Virus record (IMG/VR): IMGVR_UViG_3300045922_000571
Coordinates: 1 to 50,638 of that record
From: a virus
DNA: 50,638 nt
Reading direction: 5' to 3' (one strand)
The number at the start of each line of letters is the position of its first letter. Positions within the stretch are counted from its first letter, which is position 1. The notes beneath the pieces were generated by a model. It was given only the letters and a program-made list of their open reading frames with translations. It searched no databases and was not told the origin of the DNA. Below are positions 31,518 to 40,401 of the stretch, piece after piece. The position numbers and the translations under genes are program-made.

Positions 31518-31925
31518 CTAGACCTCCGTGAACGTACCCCCGCCTGCGGGAATTTGGAACGTCTCCCCTGAGAGCACGGTCCGCGGCGTCGTGAAAGGCC
31601 CCCAGTAGAGCAGGTTGCCACCGCTTGCGGCGTCCCAGATGCCCGCGCCGACGAACGTTGGCATGTCCTGAGTGAATGCAGGCCACGATATCGCCGTGCC
31701 GTTGTGCTTTACGTTTCCGCTTGCGGCCGGAAAATTCGTGGCATTGTTGGTGACGGCAATTCGGGCGTAGCCGCCGCCGGAGGCCTCGACGCCGCCGACG
31801 CCCCCCTCCGTGGGCAACGTGGTGAAGAGACCCACGTAGACCGTTGCGGGGCGGCTGAAGTCCGGTCCGCCCAGAACGTGATTGAGCAGATTTTCAGCGA
31901 GATAGTAGGATTTTCCTCCTGGCAT
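31518..31925 (-). CDS. Conserved phage tail-region protein
   Basis: A 135-residue beta-rich protein of a type widely found beside phage tail genes: LLNHVLGGPDFSRPATVYVG, LFTTLPTEGGVGG, GGGYARIAVTNNATNFPAAS, and a closing GGNLLYWGPFTTPRTV. It is short, without membrane or catalytic features. It is probably a structural appendage or adaptor. The gene is separated by 6 bp from its upstream neighbour and by 1 bp from the next. Confidence 0.8.
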   Translation of the reverse strand: MPGGKSYYLAENLLNHVLGGPDFSRPATVYVGLFTTLPTEGGVGGVEASGGGYARIAVTNNATNFPAASGNVKHNGTAISWPAFTQDMPTFVGAGIWDAASGGNLLYWGPFTTPRTVLSGETFQIPAGGGTFTEV

Positions 31926-31931
31926 TGCGTG

Positions 31932-33245
31932 TTACCCTTCCAGGCCTTCCTCTTCGGCGGCCATCCACAGCGAGGCCTTGGTGCCGCCGTAGATGGTTTC
32001 GTTTCCGATGCACTGAAAAACGCGGTTGCCCCACTTTGCTGTACTGTCGAGCGGATAGGTCTCGCCGATGATGACCGCATCCCAAAGTCGGCCAACGATT
32101 CGCGCCTGTTGCCGCGTGCCGTCACCCAGCTCCTGCGGGGCGCCTACGAAGGCCTGCTGTAGGATCGGTCCGCCGCTGGCGCCCCGGAGAGGATAGGGGT
32201 ACTTGATCATGTACAGGCCAGGGAATGTCCCGTGGAACGTGGCATCCGGTTTCGTCAAGGCGCCGCTGAGTGGTCCGTTTAGTGCTGCCGCCGCAGTGCC
32301 GCTCTCCCACTGGAGGGTTCTGCGGAAGGTGTCTGCGCCGGCGACGATGGCGGCGAACTGCACGCCTTTGTTCGGATCAAATTTCGGCATCGAGACCAGG
32401 AGCTGGTTGTAGCGGCCATCTCCCAAAGGGTTGATGAATTCGAGAAAGATCACGAATTGGTACGGGTTGGCAAAAATCTTGTAGTTGCCAGCCAGCGTGG
32501 GGTTGTCTTTGCGCGACCAGAGGGTGCGGATCGCCTCGCCGCCCGGCGAGGCGTGAATGACGAACGTGGCCATGCTGGTGATGTCGGAGATGCCAATCCA
32601 GACCCGCAGCCAGTGGTTGTTCAGCGTGGCCGAGCGCAGCCAGTTGCCTCCACCGACTGGGCCTCTTCGCGGCGCGAGCGTACGCGCCCCTTTGGCCCAG
32701 ATGAACGTCCAAACGCCGCCGTCGAAGTCATGGGAGTTGGTGCCGTAGCTGGCGTCGTTGTAGTCAACCCCCTCGGTGATGAATTCGAAGTCGTAAACGC
32801 GCCAATTTCGAAAAAAACGGTCTGTTAAAACCCTGGTGCCGACATGGACCCATCCCAGGTAGAAGAGCAGCAAGGCGAGGTCACCCAGCGACCCCGGAGC
32901 CTCGCCCATCTTGACCCAGATGACATGGTTGGGGTTCGCCGGGTCAGGCCTCTCCCGGTACTCGTCGTAGTAGCAGACCGGGAAACCGTCGATCCTTAAG
33001 GGGTTGAAGCCCCAGGTAATGACCCGTTTGTCCTCCTCGGGAATAGGGGGGTTCGGCTCCGTCGTCCAGGGCGGGCCTACCGGAAAAACCAGAGACCAAC
33101 CGGCACGAGTGCCGCCATCGTCGCTCCAGCCAGCGTCCCGGAGCGCCGCGATCACGGTCGCACAGATCGAGTACTGGCTGTCGGCACTGACTCCGCGCAC
33201 GGCGCGGCGTGGTGCCAAAGCGATTTCGAACGGTTCAGTAGGCAT
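31932..33245 (-). CDS. Virion protein of unknown fold, probably tail or appendage
   Basis: A 437-residue protein rich in Trp, Tyr, Pro and Gly, overlapping the preceding gene by 11 bp. It contains many aromatic strands (VCYYDEYRERPD, VWTFIWAKGARTLAPRRG, FANPYQFVIFLEFINPLGD). It ends with an Ile/Tyr-rich segment (GRLWDAVIIGETYPLD). No catalytic motif or coiled coil is visible. Position between gp10-like and lectin-like genes suggests a tail or receptor-binding component. It may be related in design to the preceding 329-residue product, which has the same aromatic-rich style. Confidence 0.7.
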   Translation of the reverse strand: MPTEPFEIALAPRRAVRGVSADSQYSICATVIAALRDAGWSDDGGTRAGWSLVFPVGPPWTTEPNPPIPEEDKRVITWGFNPLRIDGFPVCYYDEYRERPDPANPNHVIWVKMGEAPGSLGDLALLLFYLGWVHVGTRVLTDRFFRNWRVYDFEFITEGVDYNDASYGTNSHDFDGGVWTFIWAKGARTLAPRRGPVGGGNWLRSATLNNHWLRVWIGISDITSMATFVIHASPGGEAIRTLWSRKDNPTLAGNYKIFANPYQFVIFLEFINPLGDGRYNQLLVSMPKFDPNKGVQFAAIVAGADTFRRTLQWESGTAAAALNGPLSGALTKPDATFHGTFPGLYMIKYPYPLRGASGGPILQQAFVGAPQELGDGTRQQARIVGRLWDAVIIGETYPLDSTAKWGNRVFQCIGNETIYGGTKASLWMAAEEEGLEG

Positions 33246-34224
33246 AGTTGGACTCTACGGGCGCGTCAGGTTCGAGATCGAACTTTTTGAGCAGGTACAG
33301 CGAACCGTAGTAGGAGCCAGCTGCGCCTTTGGACATGTTCCCCTTGAAGTGCGTCCAGTTCCGCCAAGTGAGCCAGCCGAGGGGAGGCTCGAACGTTTGG
33401 ATTTCCGAGTCAAGCGGCTGATCGAGAGTGCACCACATCGCGTCCCAAATCTGGCCCCGCAGTCTCCCTGGGGCTTCGCGAGTTTCTCCCCAAATCAGGA
33501 ATGGTTCGATGTAAAGGGGCGTTCCCAAGGCCCATTGGGTCTGCTGATAGGACGGGTAGATGCCGTAGTCAGGATAAGGCTGAGCCAGCACGCCGAGCCG
33601 GAGCACGGACTGTTCCGGGCTGGCGTAGCCGCTGACTAGCGAGCCGTTCCAGCATCCATCCCAAGCCCAGCGGTTGCGCCAGCCAACCCGAAATCCGTAG
33701 CCGTTAGCGGCCGCGCCGTTGTTGTCTGAACCGCTGGACCACCAAGCCTCAAAGACCTCTTGCTCGGGCATCGGCTCTTGTAGGCACATGTCCGGCAGTT
33801 GCGGCAAATAGGGGATGCCTCCGCAGACGAAATTTCCCCAGGCGCCACCTTCGCCTTCGGGCGAATCGCTCGAATGGCCTGTGGTGGCCAGGAACAGCTG
33901 GCACTTGTTCGCCGTCACTTCGTAGAAGCGGCCGGGCTTGTAGAGGATCGGGTGAGGGAATCCCACCCTGGTCCCGTTGAAACTCAAGAACTGCACCACG
34001 AGGCCGCTGTGCCCGCCCCAGCGGTACGTGTCAGTGATGCGGCAGCGGGCCCGCAGCCCCGCTCCTTGGGGCGAGTAGATGATGTACTCGTAGCCGCCTT
34101 CGACCGGGTTGGAGAACCAGCCAGCCAGACCGAGCGCATAGTGGATGCCGGTCAGAAGCGTCTGGGCGCTGGCGCCATTGATGCCCGGCCAGTGCACTAC
34201 CCGGCCAGAGTAGGCTACCCCCAT
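33235..34224 (-). CDS. Aromatic-rich tail-region protein
   Basis: ATG 34224 gives 329 residues and a 10-bp overlap with the upstream gene. The sequence is rich in Trp, Gly and Tyr (HWPGINGASAQTLLTGIHYA, GFRVGWRNRWAWDGCWNG, TWRNWTHFKGNMSKGAAGSY) and looks all-beta. I recognise no family. Its place in the tail gene run suggests a virion component. The final residues (ESNYAY) overlap the start of the next gene. Confidence 0.72.
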   Translation of the reverse strand: MGVAYSGRVVHWPGINGASAQTLLTGIHYALGLAGWFSNPVEGGYEYIIYSPQGAGLRARCRITDTYRWGGHSGLVVQFLSFNGTRVGFPHPILYKPGRFYEVTANKCQLFLATTGHSSDSPEGEGGAWGNFVCGGIPYLPQLPDMCLQEPMPEQEVFEAWWSSGSDNNGAAANGYGFRVGWRNRWAWDGCWNGSLVSGYASPEQSVLRLGVLAQPYPDYGIYPSYQQTQWALGTPLYIEPFLIWGETREAPGRLRGQIWDAMWCTLDQPLDSEIQTFEPPLGWLTWRNWTHFKGNMSKGAAGSYYGSLYLLKKFDLEPDAPVESNYAY

Positions 34225-34733
34225 TGCAGGACGACTTCGATCTCTTTGCCCGCCTGCGTGGTTCCGGTTTGCAAGCAGTTGATGCGCAGCATGTCGCCGG
34301 GGCTGATGCCCGCGCCATCGACGAACACATCGGTAAACAGTTGTACGGCCGCGTTGTCCGGGGCGAGTTCGATATAGCCGTCCCGGAAAATGGTGGCCCA
34401 AGTCTGGCCGCCGTCGGTGCTCTTCTGAATGTCCAGGCGCGCGGGTTGCCCGCTTGGAGGAAACTTGGCGTTCACGGCTACGTTCTTGAACGTGCCTGCG
34501 GTCCGGCAGATGAAGTGATTCGTCAGGTCGAGCGCCACTTCGAGTTCTTTCACCAGTCCGAAGGTGGCTTTCAGTTCTCCGAAACTCGCTGGATCTTGCC
34601 ACCCCTGCTGAACGCTGGCAAGGCGCTCGAAAAAGATCACCCAGGGACGTGTGAGCCGCAGTTCTTCCTGGTCGAGAAACATCGGCGACCGCAGGGGAAC
34701 ATGCGGGATGCGTGTCTTCTGGTCCGAAGGCAT
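34215..34733 (-). CDS. Tail-region protein with beta-sandwich character
   Basis: ATG 34733 overlaps the stop of the gp10-like gene by one base (TAATG); 172 residues. The N-terminal third contains the segment LRLTRPWVIFFERLASVQQG, seen in uncharacterised phage tail proteins. The rest forms beta strands with a DIQKSTDGGQTWATIFRDG motif typical of sandwich domains that present ligands. It is probably an adaptor between tail machine and fibres. Confidence 0.72.
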   Translation of the reverse strand: MPSDQKTRIPHVPLRSPMFLDQEELRLTRPWVIFFERLASVQQGWQDPASFGELKATFGLVKELEVALDLTNHFICRTAGTFKNVAVNAKFPPSGQPARLDIQKSTDGGQTWATIFRDGYIELAPDNAAVQLFTDVFVDGAGISPGDMLRINCLQTGTTQAGKEIEVVLQWG

Positions 34734-36154
34734 TAGTTCTGGCCGACCGTTAAGCGCAAGTGCGCGTCGAGGAGAGCAACCCTGGCCGTGCTGGACGTGA
34801 TCGAAACCTGGTAGACGCGGTGACGGGCTTCGCCGAGCCTCCGCCAGATAACCCGCTGATCGTTTGCCGGCGGGCCTGTACTGACAGTCTTCCCCGGCGT
34901 AAACGTCTTCGCTCCGTCGTCTGACCACTGGAGCGTGACATCGCTGGCGGCCGAGACTTCAAGCAGCAGCTCGAAGCGGTGATGGTAGATCCGGAGTTCT
35001 TCCTCGACCAGGTACGGGGCGCGGCGCAAGCGCCGAATCGGCGTCCCGGCGTCGCTCGGAATTGTGAGCGACATCTCATAAATCGTTCCCGAGCCGAAGT
35101 CGCCGACAAGGTGCTTGCCGTGCACAAACGCATGGCCGCGGGTGCGATCCCGCCGGAACTGTGAGCCGTCCCAGCGAGCGCGCTCATGCCACAAGCCCGT
35201 AGTGGCGTCAAAGACCCACGTGGCATCGTCGTTCGGGAAGGTAATCACCCAGAAAAAGTGGCCGTCCTCGACGTAGGTGTAGGCTTCGGCGTCCATCGGG
35301 CTTGTGTAGCTTGCCCAGGCAGCCTCGACTGCGGGCGTAGAGATTCGCTTCGGCTGATACCCCTGTGCCCAGACGGCGAATAGCGTTCCGCGGGTGTCCC
35401 CGCTGAGCCAAGCGACCCCATATGGCATGCGAACGGTTGCCCAGGGCGCCCGGTTGCCGTAGTGGATGAAGGCGCCGGGATCGCGTTCCCAAGGGAAAGT
35501 TTCTGGAGCGCTCGAGTAATTGTTGCGCCACACCTCGGCCGTGTCGCTCCCGAACAGCCACAAGTCCTGGTGGTCGGAGAGCATGTAGACGAGCGCGTCA
35601 GCCTGCCCTTCCTTGCTGGCGAAGTCCAAAGGGTCCCAGACTGAGGCGTCGAACGGCGCCGAGTGCCGGAAGCGGATCGGGCTCTCGGACGGGTCAACCA
35701 CCAGAAAATGCCCATCGAGGAACGCTCCCGCAGTCGCATTGAGCTGGGTGGAAGTGTCCTTGTAATAGACCGGCTGGACGCCGGCGCCGCCCCAGCGCCA
35801 GCCTTTCCCTGCCGAGACGATAAACAGCTCGGCCTGTGTGCCGAACATCTGCACAGGCTTGCCGTCGTCGCCCACATCGCCAAGCAGGGTAGCCGTACCA
35901 TCTGCCGCGATCGAATAGAGCTTCGAGCCAGCGACGCACATGCACAGATTCGGCCCGCCAGCCCACAACCCCCGCACAGCTCCCGCCAGCCCCGTGGTGA
36001 ACGTAGCCAGCCCGGGCGTGCCGACCAGCATGGCTTTCGAGCGTCCGGTGCCGGTCTCCGAAGTCTCCGGATAGAGGTTGATGCAGCGGTCGGCGGCGAA
36101 GTTGGGGAACCGCGACTGGTAAGTGCCTCCTACGAAGTTCGGGTAATCAGGCAT
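34733..36154 (-). CDS. P22 gp10-like packaged-DNA stabilisation / tail protein
   Basis: A 473-residue protein, close to the length of P22 gp10 (472). The N-terminus (GGTYQSRFPNFAADRCINLY, then KAMLVGTPGLATF) is the usual start of this family. The middle is beta-rich (YSIAADGTATLLGDVGDDGK, FWVITFPNDDATWVFDATTG). In P22 gp10 forms a ring under gp4 and keeps the packaged DNA in place before the needle is added. The gene directly follows four gp4-like genes, which supports the call. Confidence 0.85.
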   Translation of the reverse strand: MPDYPNFVGGTYQSRFPNFAADRCINLYPETSETGTGRSKAMLVGTPGLATFTTGLAGAVRGLWAGGPNLCMCVAGSKLYSIAADGTATLLGDVGDDGKPVQMFGTQAELFIVSAGKGWRWGGAGVQPVYYKDTSTQLNATAGAFLDGHFLVVDPSESPIRFRHSAPFDASVWDPLDFASKEGQADALVYMLSDHQDLWLFGSDTAEVWRNNYSSAPETFPWERDPGAFIHYGNRAPWATVRMPYGVAWLSGDTRGTLFAVWAQGYQPKRISTPAVEAAWASYTSPMDAEAYTYVEDGHFFWVITFPNDDATWVFDATTGLWHERARWDGSQFRRDRTRGHAFVHGKHLVGDFGSGTIYEMSLTIPSDAGTPIRRLRRAPYLVEEELRIYHHRFELLLEVSAASDVTLQWSDDGAKTFTPGKTVSTGPPANDQRVIWRRLGEARHRVYQVSITSSTARVALLDAHLRLTVGQN

Positions 36155-36160
36155 CGCTAC

Positions 36161-36856
36161 TTACTCGCCGATGCGCCAGTTGAAGCCCCAACGCGCCCCG
36201 CCCATCACTGGCTCGGTCGCCATCACCGGCCGCGGCAGGTTCAAGCGCTTCAGGGTCGCCAGCGCCTCACGGGCCTGGGAGGCCACGAACGGCGGAACGG
36301 GGGCGTGCAGCTCCTGGGCCAGGCGCACGGCGAGGTTGTATTTGATCGCTTCCTCGTAACCTTCGGGAAAGTCTGCGGTGTCGTTGAGCGAGGCAAAGCG
36401 GCCGAGTTTTGTCCAGGTGAACAGCTCGACTTGGTTGGACTCGGTCGGCGCTGGCCAGAAGTAGAGCTTGGCGAGCGGGTAGGCGCGGTCGTAGTACAGC
36501 CTGGTCGGGAAGGTGCTTTCCAGGTCCGGCAGGCGCAGCGCGGCCCAGTCGTCCACGGTGATGATCTCCAGCGGGCGGTGCAGCGCCTGCGGCAGGATCA
36601 CATTGGCGCGCTCGATGCGGACGGGGCGCTCCGTGTTGAAGTTCCCGCCCGGGCCGATGGTGTAGGCCTGCTGGCCGCCGGCAAGCGGGTACGTATCGCG
36701 GCGGACGGCATAGACGGCCAGGCGCTGGGCGTTCCAGGCGTCGAGCATTGCGTTCAGCGCTTCGAGGCCTGCGGCATTCTCGTCGCTGTTGCCCGACTGG
36801 CCGGGGTGCCAGGCGATCAGCCGCCCAGCGGCGCGGATCAGGTCTCCGGCGGTCAT
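36161..36856 (-). CDS. gp4-like tail accessory protein, paralogue D
   Basis: A 231-residue protein, the last of four tandem paralogues and adjacent to the gp10-like gene. Family markers are MTAGDLIRAAGRLIA, the LNAMLDAWNAQRL helix, YTIGPGGNFNTERPVRIERA, a LYFWPAP strand and FPEGYEEAIKYNLAVRLA. The C-terminus (GGARWGFNWRIGE) differs from the other copies. In P22, gp4 seals the portal and carries gp10. It starts in an ATGA overlap with paralogue C. Confidence 0.8.
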   Translation of the reverse strand: MTAGDLIRAAGRLIAWHPGQSGNSDENAAGLEALNAMLDAWNAQRLAVYAVRRDTYPLAGGQQAYTIGPGGNFNTERPVRIERANVILPQALHRPLEIITVDDWAALRLPDLESTFPTRLYYDRAYPLAKLYFWPAPTESNQVELFTWTKLGRFASLNDTADFPEGYEEAIKYNLAVRLAQELHAPVPPFVASQAREALATLKRLNLPRPVMATEPVMGGARWGFNWRIGE

Positions 36857-37545
36857 TTCCGCTCAGCCTCCGGCTGTTGCTGCTGAACCGTGGCAATGCC
36901 GAGATGCCGGAAGTTCAGCTCCGCGATGGCCGCCTTGGATTCGGCGGCGATGGCGGCGACTTCCGGGCGCGGCGGCAGATTGAACGCCGGGCCGAGCTGG
37001 ACCGCCAAGTTGTAGGCGAGGGCCTGCTCGAAGGCCGGCGGCAGCGCCACCGTGTCGGTGAGCTGCGCGATCTGTGCGAGCTGCTGCCAAGTGAACAGTT
37101 CGAGCGAGCAGGCCGCCGAAGGCACTGGGTGCACGTAGAGCTTGGAGATCGGCGCAGCGTAATCGTTGTAGAGCCGCTGCGGCAGCACGCTTTGGTCGTT
37201 TTTGGAGGCCACCTCCGCCCACTGGGCGGCATTGAGCAGCGCCAGGCGCACCCGCACCGGCTGGGAGGCCACGGTCACGATGGCGTTGGCGCGCTCAATG
37301 TGGATCGGCCGCGCGGTGTTGAAGTCGGTTGCGCTGGGTCCGATGGTGTACTCCTGCTTGCCGATGGTCAGCGCGTAGGTATCGCTGCGGACGGAGAAGA
37401 CGAGCAACCCTTGCGCGTTCCAGGCGTCGATCAAGGCGTTGAGCAGTCCGAGCGCAACGGTGCTCTCGGACTGGCCGGCGCCGCGGCCTGCCCCGAGACG
37501 CCCGCACAGCGTCAGGCTGCGGTTGATGAGATCTTGAGCAGTCAT
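36853..37545 (-). CDS. gp4-like tail accessory protein, paralogue C
   Basis: A 230-residue protein, third in the series. Shared features are MTAQDLINRSLTLCG, LNALIDAWNAQGLLVFSV, YTIGPSATDFNTARPIHIER, LYVHPVP and LPPAFEQALAYNLAVQLGP. It is closest to paralogue D in the first 100 residues (same DAWNAQ helix and RP.RIERAN or RPIHIERAN strand). ATGA overlaps occur on both sides. Confidence 0.8.
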   Translation of the reverse strand: MTAQDLINRSLTLCGRLGAGRGAGQSESTVALGLLNALIDAWNAQGLLVFSVRSDTYALTIGKQEYTIGPSATDFNTARPIHIERANAIVTVASQPVRVRLALLNAAQWAEVASKNDQSVLPQRLYNDYAAPISKLYVHPVPSAACSLELFTWQQLAQIAQLTDTVALPPAFEQALAYNLAVQLGPAFNLPPRPEVAAIAAESKAAIAELNFRHLGIATVQQQQPEAERK

Positions 37546-38252
37546 TGCTTACTTCCCTCCTTCGGCGCCCGGACGGGCGGCGCGTCCGGAGGCCGTTCGC
37601 CCCAGATGGTCGGCTGCGGGATGCCAAGCGTGCGGGCATTCCGCTCGGCGATGGCGGCCTTGGCCTGCTGCGCTGTCGCGGCGACGATGTTCTGATCGCG
37701 CCCGAAATTCGAAGCCAGCTCAAGCGCCAGGTTCCAGATCAGCGCCCGATCGTAGCCGGGCGGCATCTGTACGTCCGTGGCAAGCGTGGCAAAGCTAGTG
37801 AGCGGTTTGAGGAAGTCGACCGCGATTGTCCCCCCGGTAGGCGCGGGCCATAAGTACAGTGATCCGGTCGGGTACGCGGCATTGTAGTACGCCTTGGCGG
37901 CGAACGCTCCGGTTCGCGACTTGTCGGCGATCGCAGCCCAGTCTTCGGCATTGACGATCTTTGCGGGCTGCACAATGCCACTGCCGGAAGCCACAGAGAC
38001 AGCGAGGACGGCGAGCGGGCGCGTGGAGCCGAGCGTGCCGCCAGGCCCCATCGTGTAGACTTGAGTGCCCGGCGTGGCGGCCTGCGACAGCCGGGTAATT
38101 TCCGGGATGAGCAGTTGCTCGGCGCTCCAGGAGTCAATGAGCTTGTTGAGCGCGATCAGGCCGTCGTTGGACTCCTCGGCCGTCGGCGTCTCGCCGGAAG
38201 CCAGCTCGCCGAGCACGCGCAACGCTGCGTTGATGATCTCTTGTGCGGTCAT
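37542..38252 (-). CDS. gp4-like tail accessory protein, paralogue B
   Basis: A 236-residue protein, second in the series. Shared features are MTAQEIINAALRVLGELASG, ALNKLIDSWSAEQL, YTMGPGGTLGSTRPLAVL, SLYLWPAP and MPPGYDRALIWNLALELASN. It ends in a Pro/Arg-rich tail absent from C and D. ATGA overlaps occur on both sides, so the four copies should be made in similar amounts. Confidence 0.8.
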   Translation of the reverse strand: MTAQEIINAALRVLGELASGETPTAEESNDGLIALNKLIDSWSAEQLLIPEITRLSQAATPGTQVYTMGPGGTLGSTRPLAVLAVSVASGSGIVQPAKIVNAEDWAAIADKSRTGAFAAKAYYNAAYPTGSLYLWPAPTGGTIAVDFLKPLTSFATLATDVQMPPGYDRALIWNLALELASNFGRDQNIVAATAQQAKAAIAERNARTLGIPQPTIWGERPPDAPPVRAPKEGSKQ

Positions 38253-38926
38253 TCTCGAACTCCTTCCGTTGCGGCTTGCGGCGGCAGCGGCATGCCCAGC
38301 ATCTGCGCATTGATCTGCGCCAGCGTGGCCTTGGCGGCCATAGCATGCGCCGGCAGGCTCGGTTCGACCGTGCGGCGAAACTCCGGCGCTAGCAGCAGCG
38401 CCAAGTTGAGCCGCAAGGCATGCTCATAGCCCGGCGGCAGGTCCACCACAGTCGAAAGGTCCGCGAAAGCGGTGAGCGGCTTGAGGCTGTGGAAGAACAG
38501 CGTGCCGCCCTGCGCCTTGGGCCACGGATAGACCTTGAGCAGCGGGTAGCCGCCATCGGCGTAGATCACGTCCACCGTCAGCGCGGTCACTGAATCGCGA
38601 TCGACGATCTGATCCCACTCTTCGACCGAGATGAGCCGCACCGGAACGCTGATCTGGCCGACTTTGTGGTACGCGCTGCGGATCTTCACTGGCCGGGCAG
38701 TGTTGATGTTGCCTCCCGTGCCCCAGGTGTAGTAGGTCGTGCCGGGCGTGACCGCGACGCTGTCTTCAGCGATCGCGTAGAGCATCAGCCCTTCGGCGCT
38801 CCAGGCGGCGAGCATCTGGTTGAGTGCGTCGAGCGACGTAGCCAGATCAGTCGCTGAAGCCGAGTAGCCCGGCTTGAGCTGGTCGATCAGGCGCATGGCG
38901 CCTTCGATGAGCTGTTGCGCGGTCAT
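38249..38926 (-). CDS. gp4-like tail accessory protein, paralogue A
   Basis: A 225-residue protein, first in the series and next to the coat genes. Shared features are MTAQQLIEGAMRLIDQLKPG, LNQMLAAWSAEGLMLYAI, YTWGTGGNINTARPVKIRSA, KVYPWPKAQGG and LPPGYEHALRLNLALLLAPE. P22 gp4 has only 166 residues; the extra length here is mostly in the loops and the C-terminal helix. The ATG overlaps the upstream small gene. Confidence 0.8.
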   Translation of the reverse strand: MTAQQLIEGAMRLIDQLKPGYSASATDLATSLDALNQMLAAWSAEGLMLYAIAEDSVAVTPGTTYYTWGTGGNINTARPVKIRSAYHKVGQISVPVRLISVEEWDQIVDRDSVTALTVDVIYADGGYPLLKVYPWPKAQGGTLFFHSLKPLTAFADLSTVVDLPPGYEHALRLNLALLLAPEFRRTVEPSLPAHAMAAKATLAQINAQMLGMPLPPQAATEGVRE

Positions 38927-39114
38927 TTGCGCTTACCTCCTGAGCGAGATTTGTGCGGCGGCGGAGGCGGCTCGGCGGCCGGATGGGGCGGCGCGGCAGC
39001 CGCTGCCGGCGATTCGGCCCAGTCCGGGCCGAGGGCGGCGTGCTCGTCCGGAGTGGCGACGATCACGGCGCCGCGCTCGGCGTGGTAGAGCCACTTGGGG
39101 TATTCGGATTTCAT
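38923..39114 (-). CDS. Small conserved protein between coat and gp4-like genes
   Basis: A 63-residue protein beginning MKSEYPKWLYHAERGAVIVA and continuing TPDEHAALGPDWAESPA, with a Pro/Ala-rich basic tail. Short proteins with this YPKWLYH and LGPDWAESPA signature are common next to the coat gene of P22-like phages. Their function is unknown; a small head-completion or stabilising part is possible. Confidence 0.8.
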   Translation of the reverse strand: MKSEYPKWLYHAERGAVIVATPDEHAALGPDWAESPAAAAAPPHPAAEPPPPPHKSRSGGKRK

Positions 39115-39183
39115 CGTCGGTTCCCTGAAGCGGAGGGCGGCAGCCCAGGGAGGCGGCCGCCCTGCGCTCAGCCCGGTGGGGCT

Positions 39184-40395
39184 TTAGCTGCAAATGCGAA
39201 CCGAGAAGTGCGGGATCGTTACCGCCCAGCCGTAGAGGATGTCGCAGCGGGTCACAAACAGATCGTTCGTGATGTCGTACTGCGAGACCATGCGGATGGC
39301 GACGCCGCTCTCCCGGTCGATCGACCGCGCGGCCATGTGGACGCCCTGCGGCAACTCCATCGGCACCATCGCCAGCGTGAAGGCCTCCTCGTGGAAGGCG
39401 AGGCCCTGCGGCGAGAGCGTGTTGGCGTTGCCGAGCACGGTGATGGCGGCGTTGTCGGCGGGGGCGCTCGAGACGGTCTTGTACGGCCCGCTCGTGATGA
39501 TCTCCGGCGAGATCGGAATGGTCGCGTTGCCCGAGGCGTCCGAGCTGACGTCGGCGGTGACAACGAACTGCATCAGGTCTTGCAGCGTGTCCCCAGACAC
39601 CGGGTTGACCGCGTAGACGCCCGCGATGGTGATGATGTCGCCCTTGCGCAGGCGCAAGGCGGCCGCAGCGGTCCACCCGTCGGTCACGATGTTCGAGCCG
39701 GTCTGACCAGCCCCGTTCACCAGCGGCGTGCCGCCGAGCGGCCCGACCTGGTGCGTGCGCACGTTCTGATCGACGATCCAGTCGAAGCCAGCCGCCGTGC
39801 CCATGCGCCCCTTCTCGTACTGCTGCTTGATCTGCACCGAGCTTTGGAAGAGGCCCTTGAGCGCATCGACCACTTCGGTCTGCATGTCGGGGCTGATGAC
39901 GACCGAGCGCTTGCTGTCGAACGGGCAAGCCGCTTTGTCGAGCTTGGCCCCGGCCTGGTTGTACGTCTTCAGCGCGTTGGGGATCGTGCCCGGCGTGCCC
40001 ACGGCCCAGTAGGTGGACTGATAGGCCAGCGTCAGCCCGTCGACGTCCACGGCGTTGGCCAGCGCGACAGCGGCGCTGTCCAGGTAACGATCGCCGAAGC
40101 GGTCAATCGTCAGCGTGAGGTCTTTCGAGCTGAAGCTGAAGCCGACGTGCTTCTGCTTGTTGATCACCAGCGGGACGCTCTTTTCGGTCACGTCTTGGAC
40201 GACCAGCGTGGCGCCATCGCTGGCGGTGAACTTCACCGGAACGCGGATGTTGAGCGTGTCGCCGATCTTGCCGCCCTTGACGGCGAAGCGGTCATCCCAC
40301 TCATGCCGGACCGCGCCGGCGAATCCCAGGTTGTTTTTGAAGCGCCGCAGCAGTTCGTTGGTGATGATCTGCGGCGTAAGTAACGTGTTTGCCAT
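39184..40395 (-). CDS. Major capsid (coat) protein, P22 gp5-like
   Basis: A 403-residue protein close to the 430 of P22 gp5. It starts with the family-type MANTLLTPQIITNELLRRFK helix and has IGDTLNIRVPVKFTASDGAT and a GFSFSSKDLTLTIDRFGDRY segment. The end reads HMAARSIDRESGVAIRMVSQ then YDITNDLFVTRCDILYGWAV, as in P22-type coats. It assembles the HK97-fold icosahedral shell with the scaffold encoded immediately upstream. It is the most reliable taxonomic marker of the window. Confidence 0.92.
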   Translation of the reverse strand: MANTLLTPQIITNELLRRFKNNLGFAGAVRHEWDDRFAVKGGKIGDTLNIRVPVKFTASDGATLVVQDVTEKSVPLVINKQKHVGFSFSSKDLTLTIDRFGDRYLDSAAVALANAVDVDGLTLAYQSTYWAVGTPGTIPNALKTYNQAGAKLDKAACPFDSKRSVVISPDMQTEVVDALKGLFQSSVQIKQQYEKGRMGTAAGFDWIVDQNVRTHQVGPLGGTPLVNGAGQTGSNIVTDGWTAAAALRLRKGDIITIAGVYAVNPVSGDTLQDLMQFVVTADVSSDASGNATIPISPEIITSGPYKTVSSAPADNAAITVLGNANTLSPQGLAFHEEAFTLAMVPMELPQGVHMAARSIDRESGVAIRMVSQYDITNDLFVTRCDILYGWAVTIPHFSVRICS

Positions 40396-40401
40396 TGCTC
40401 C

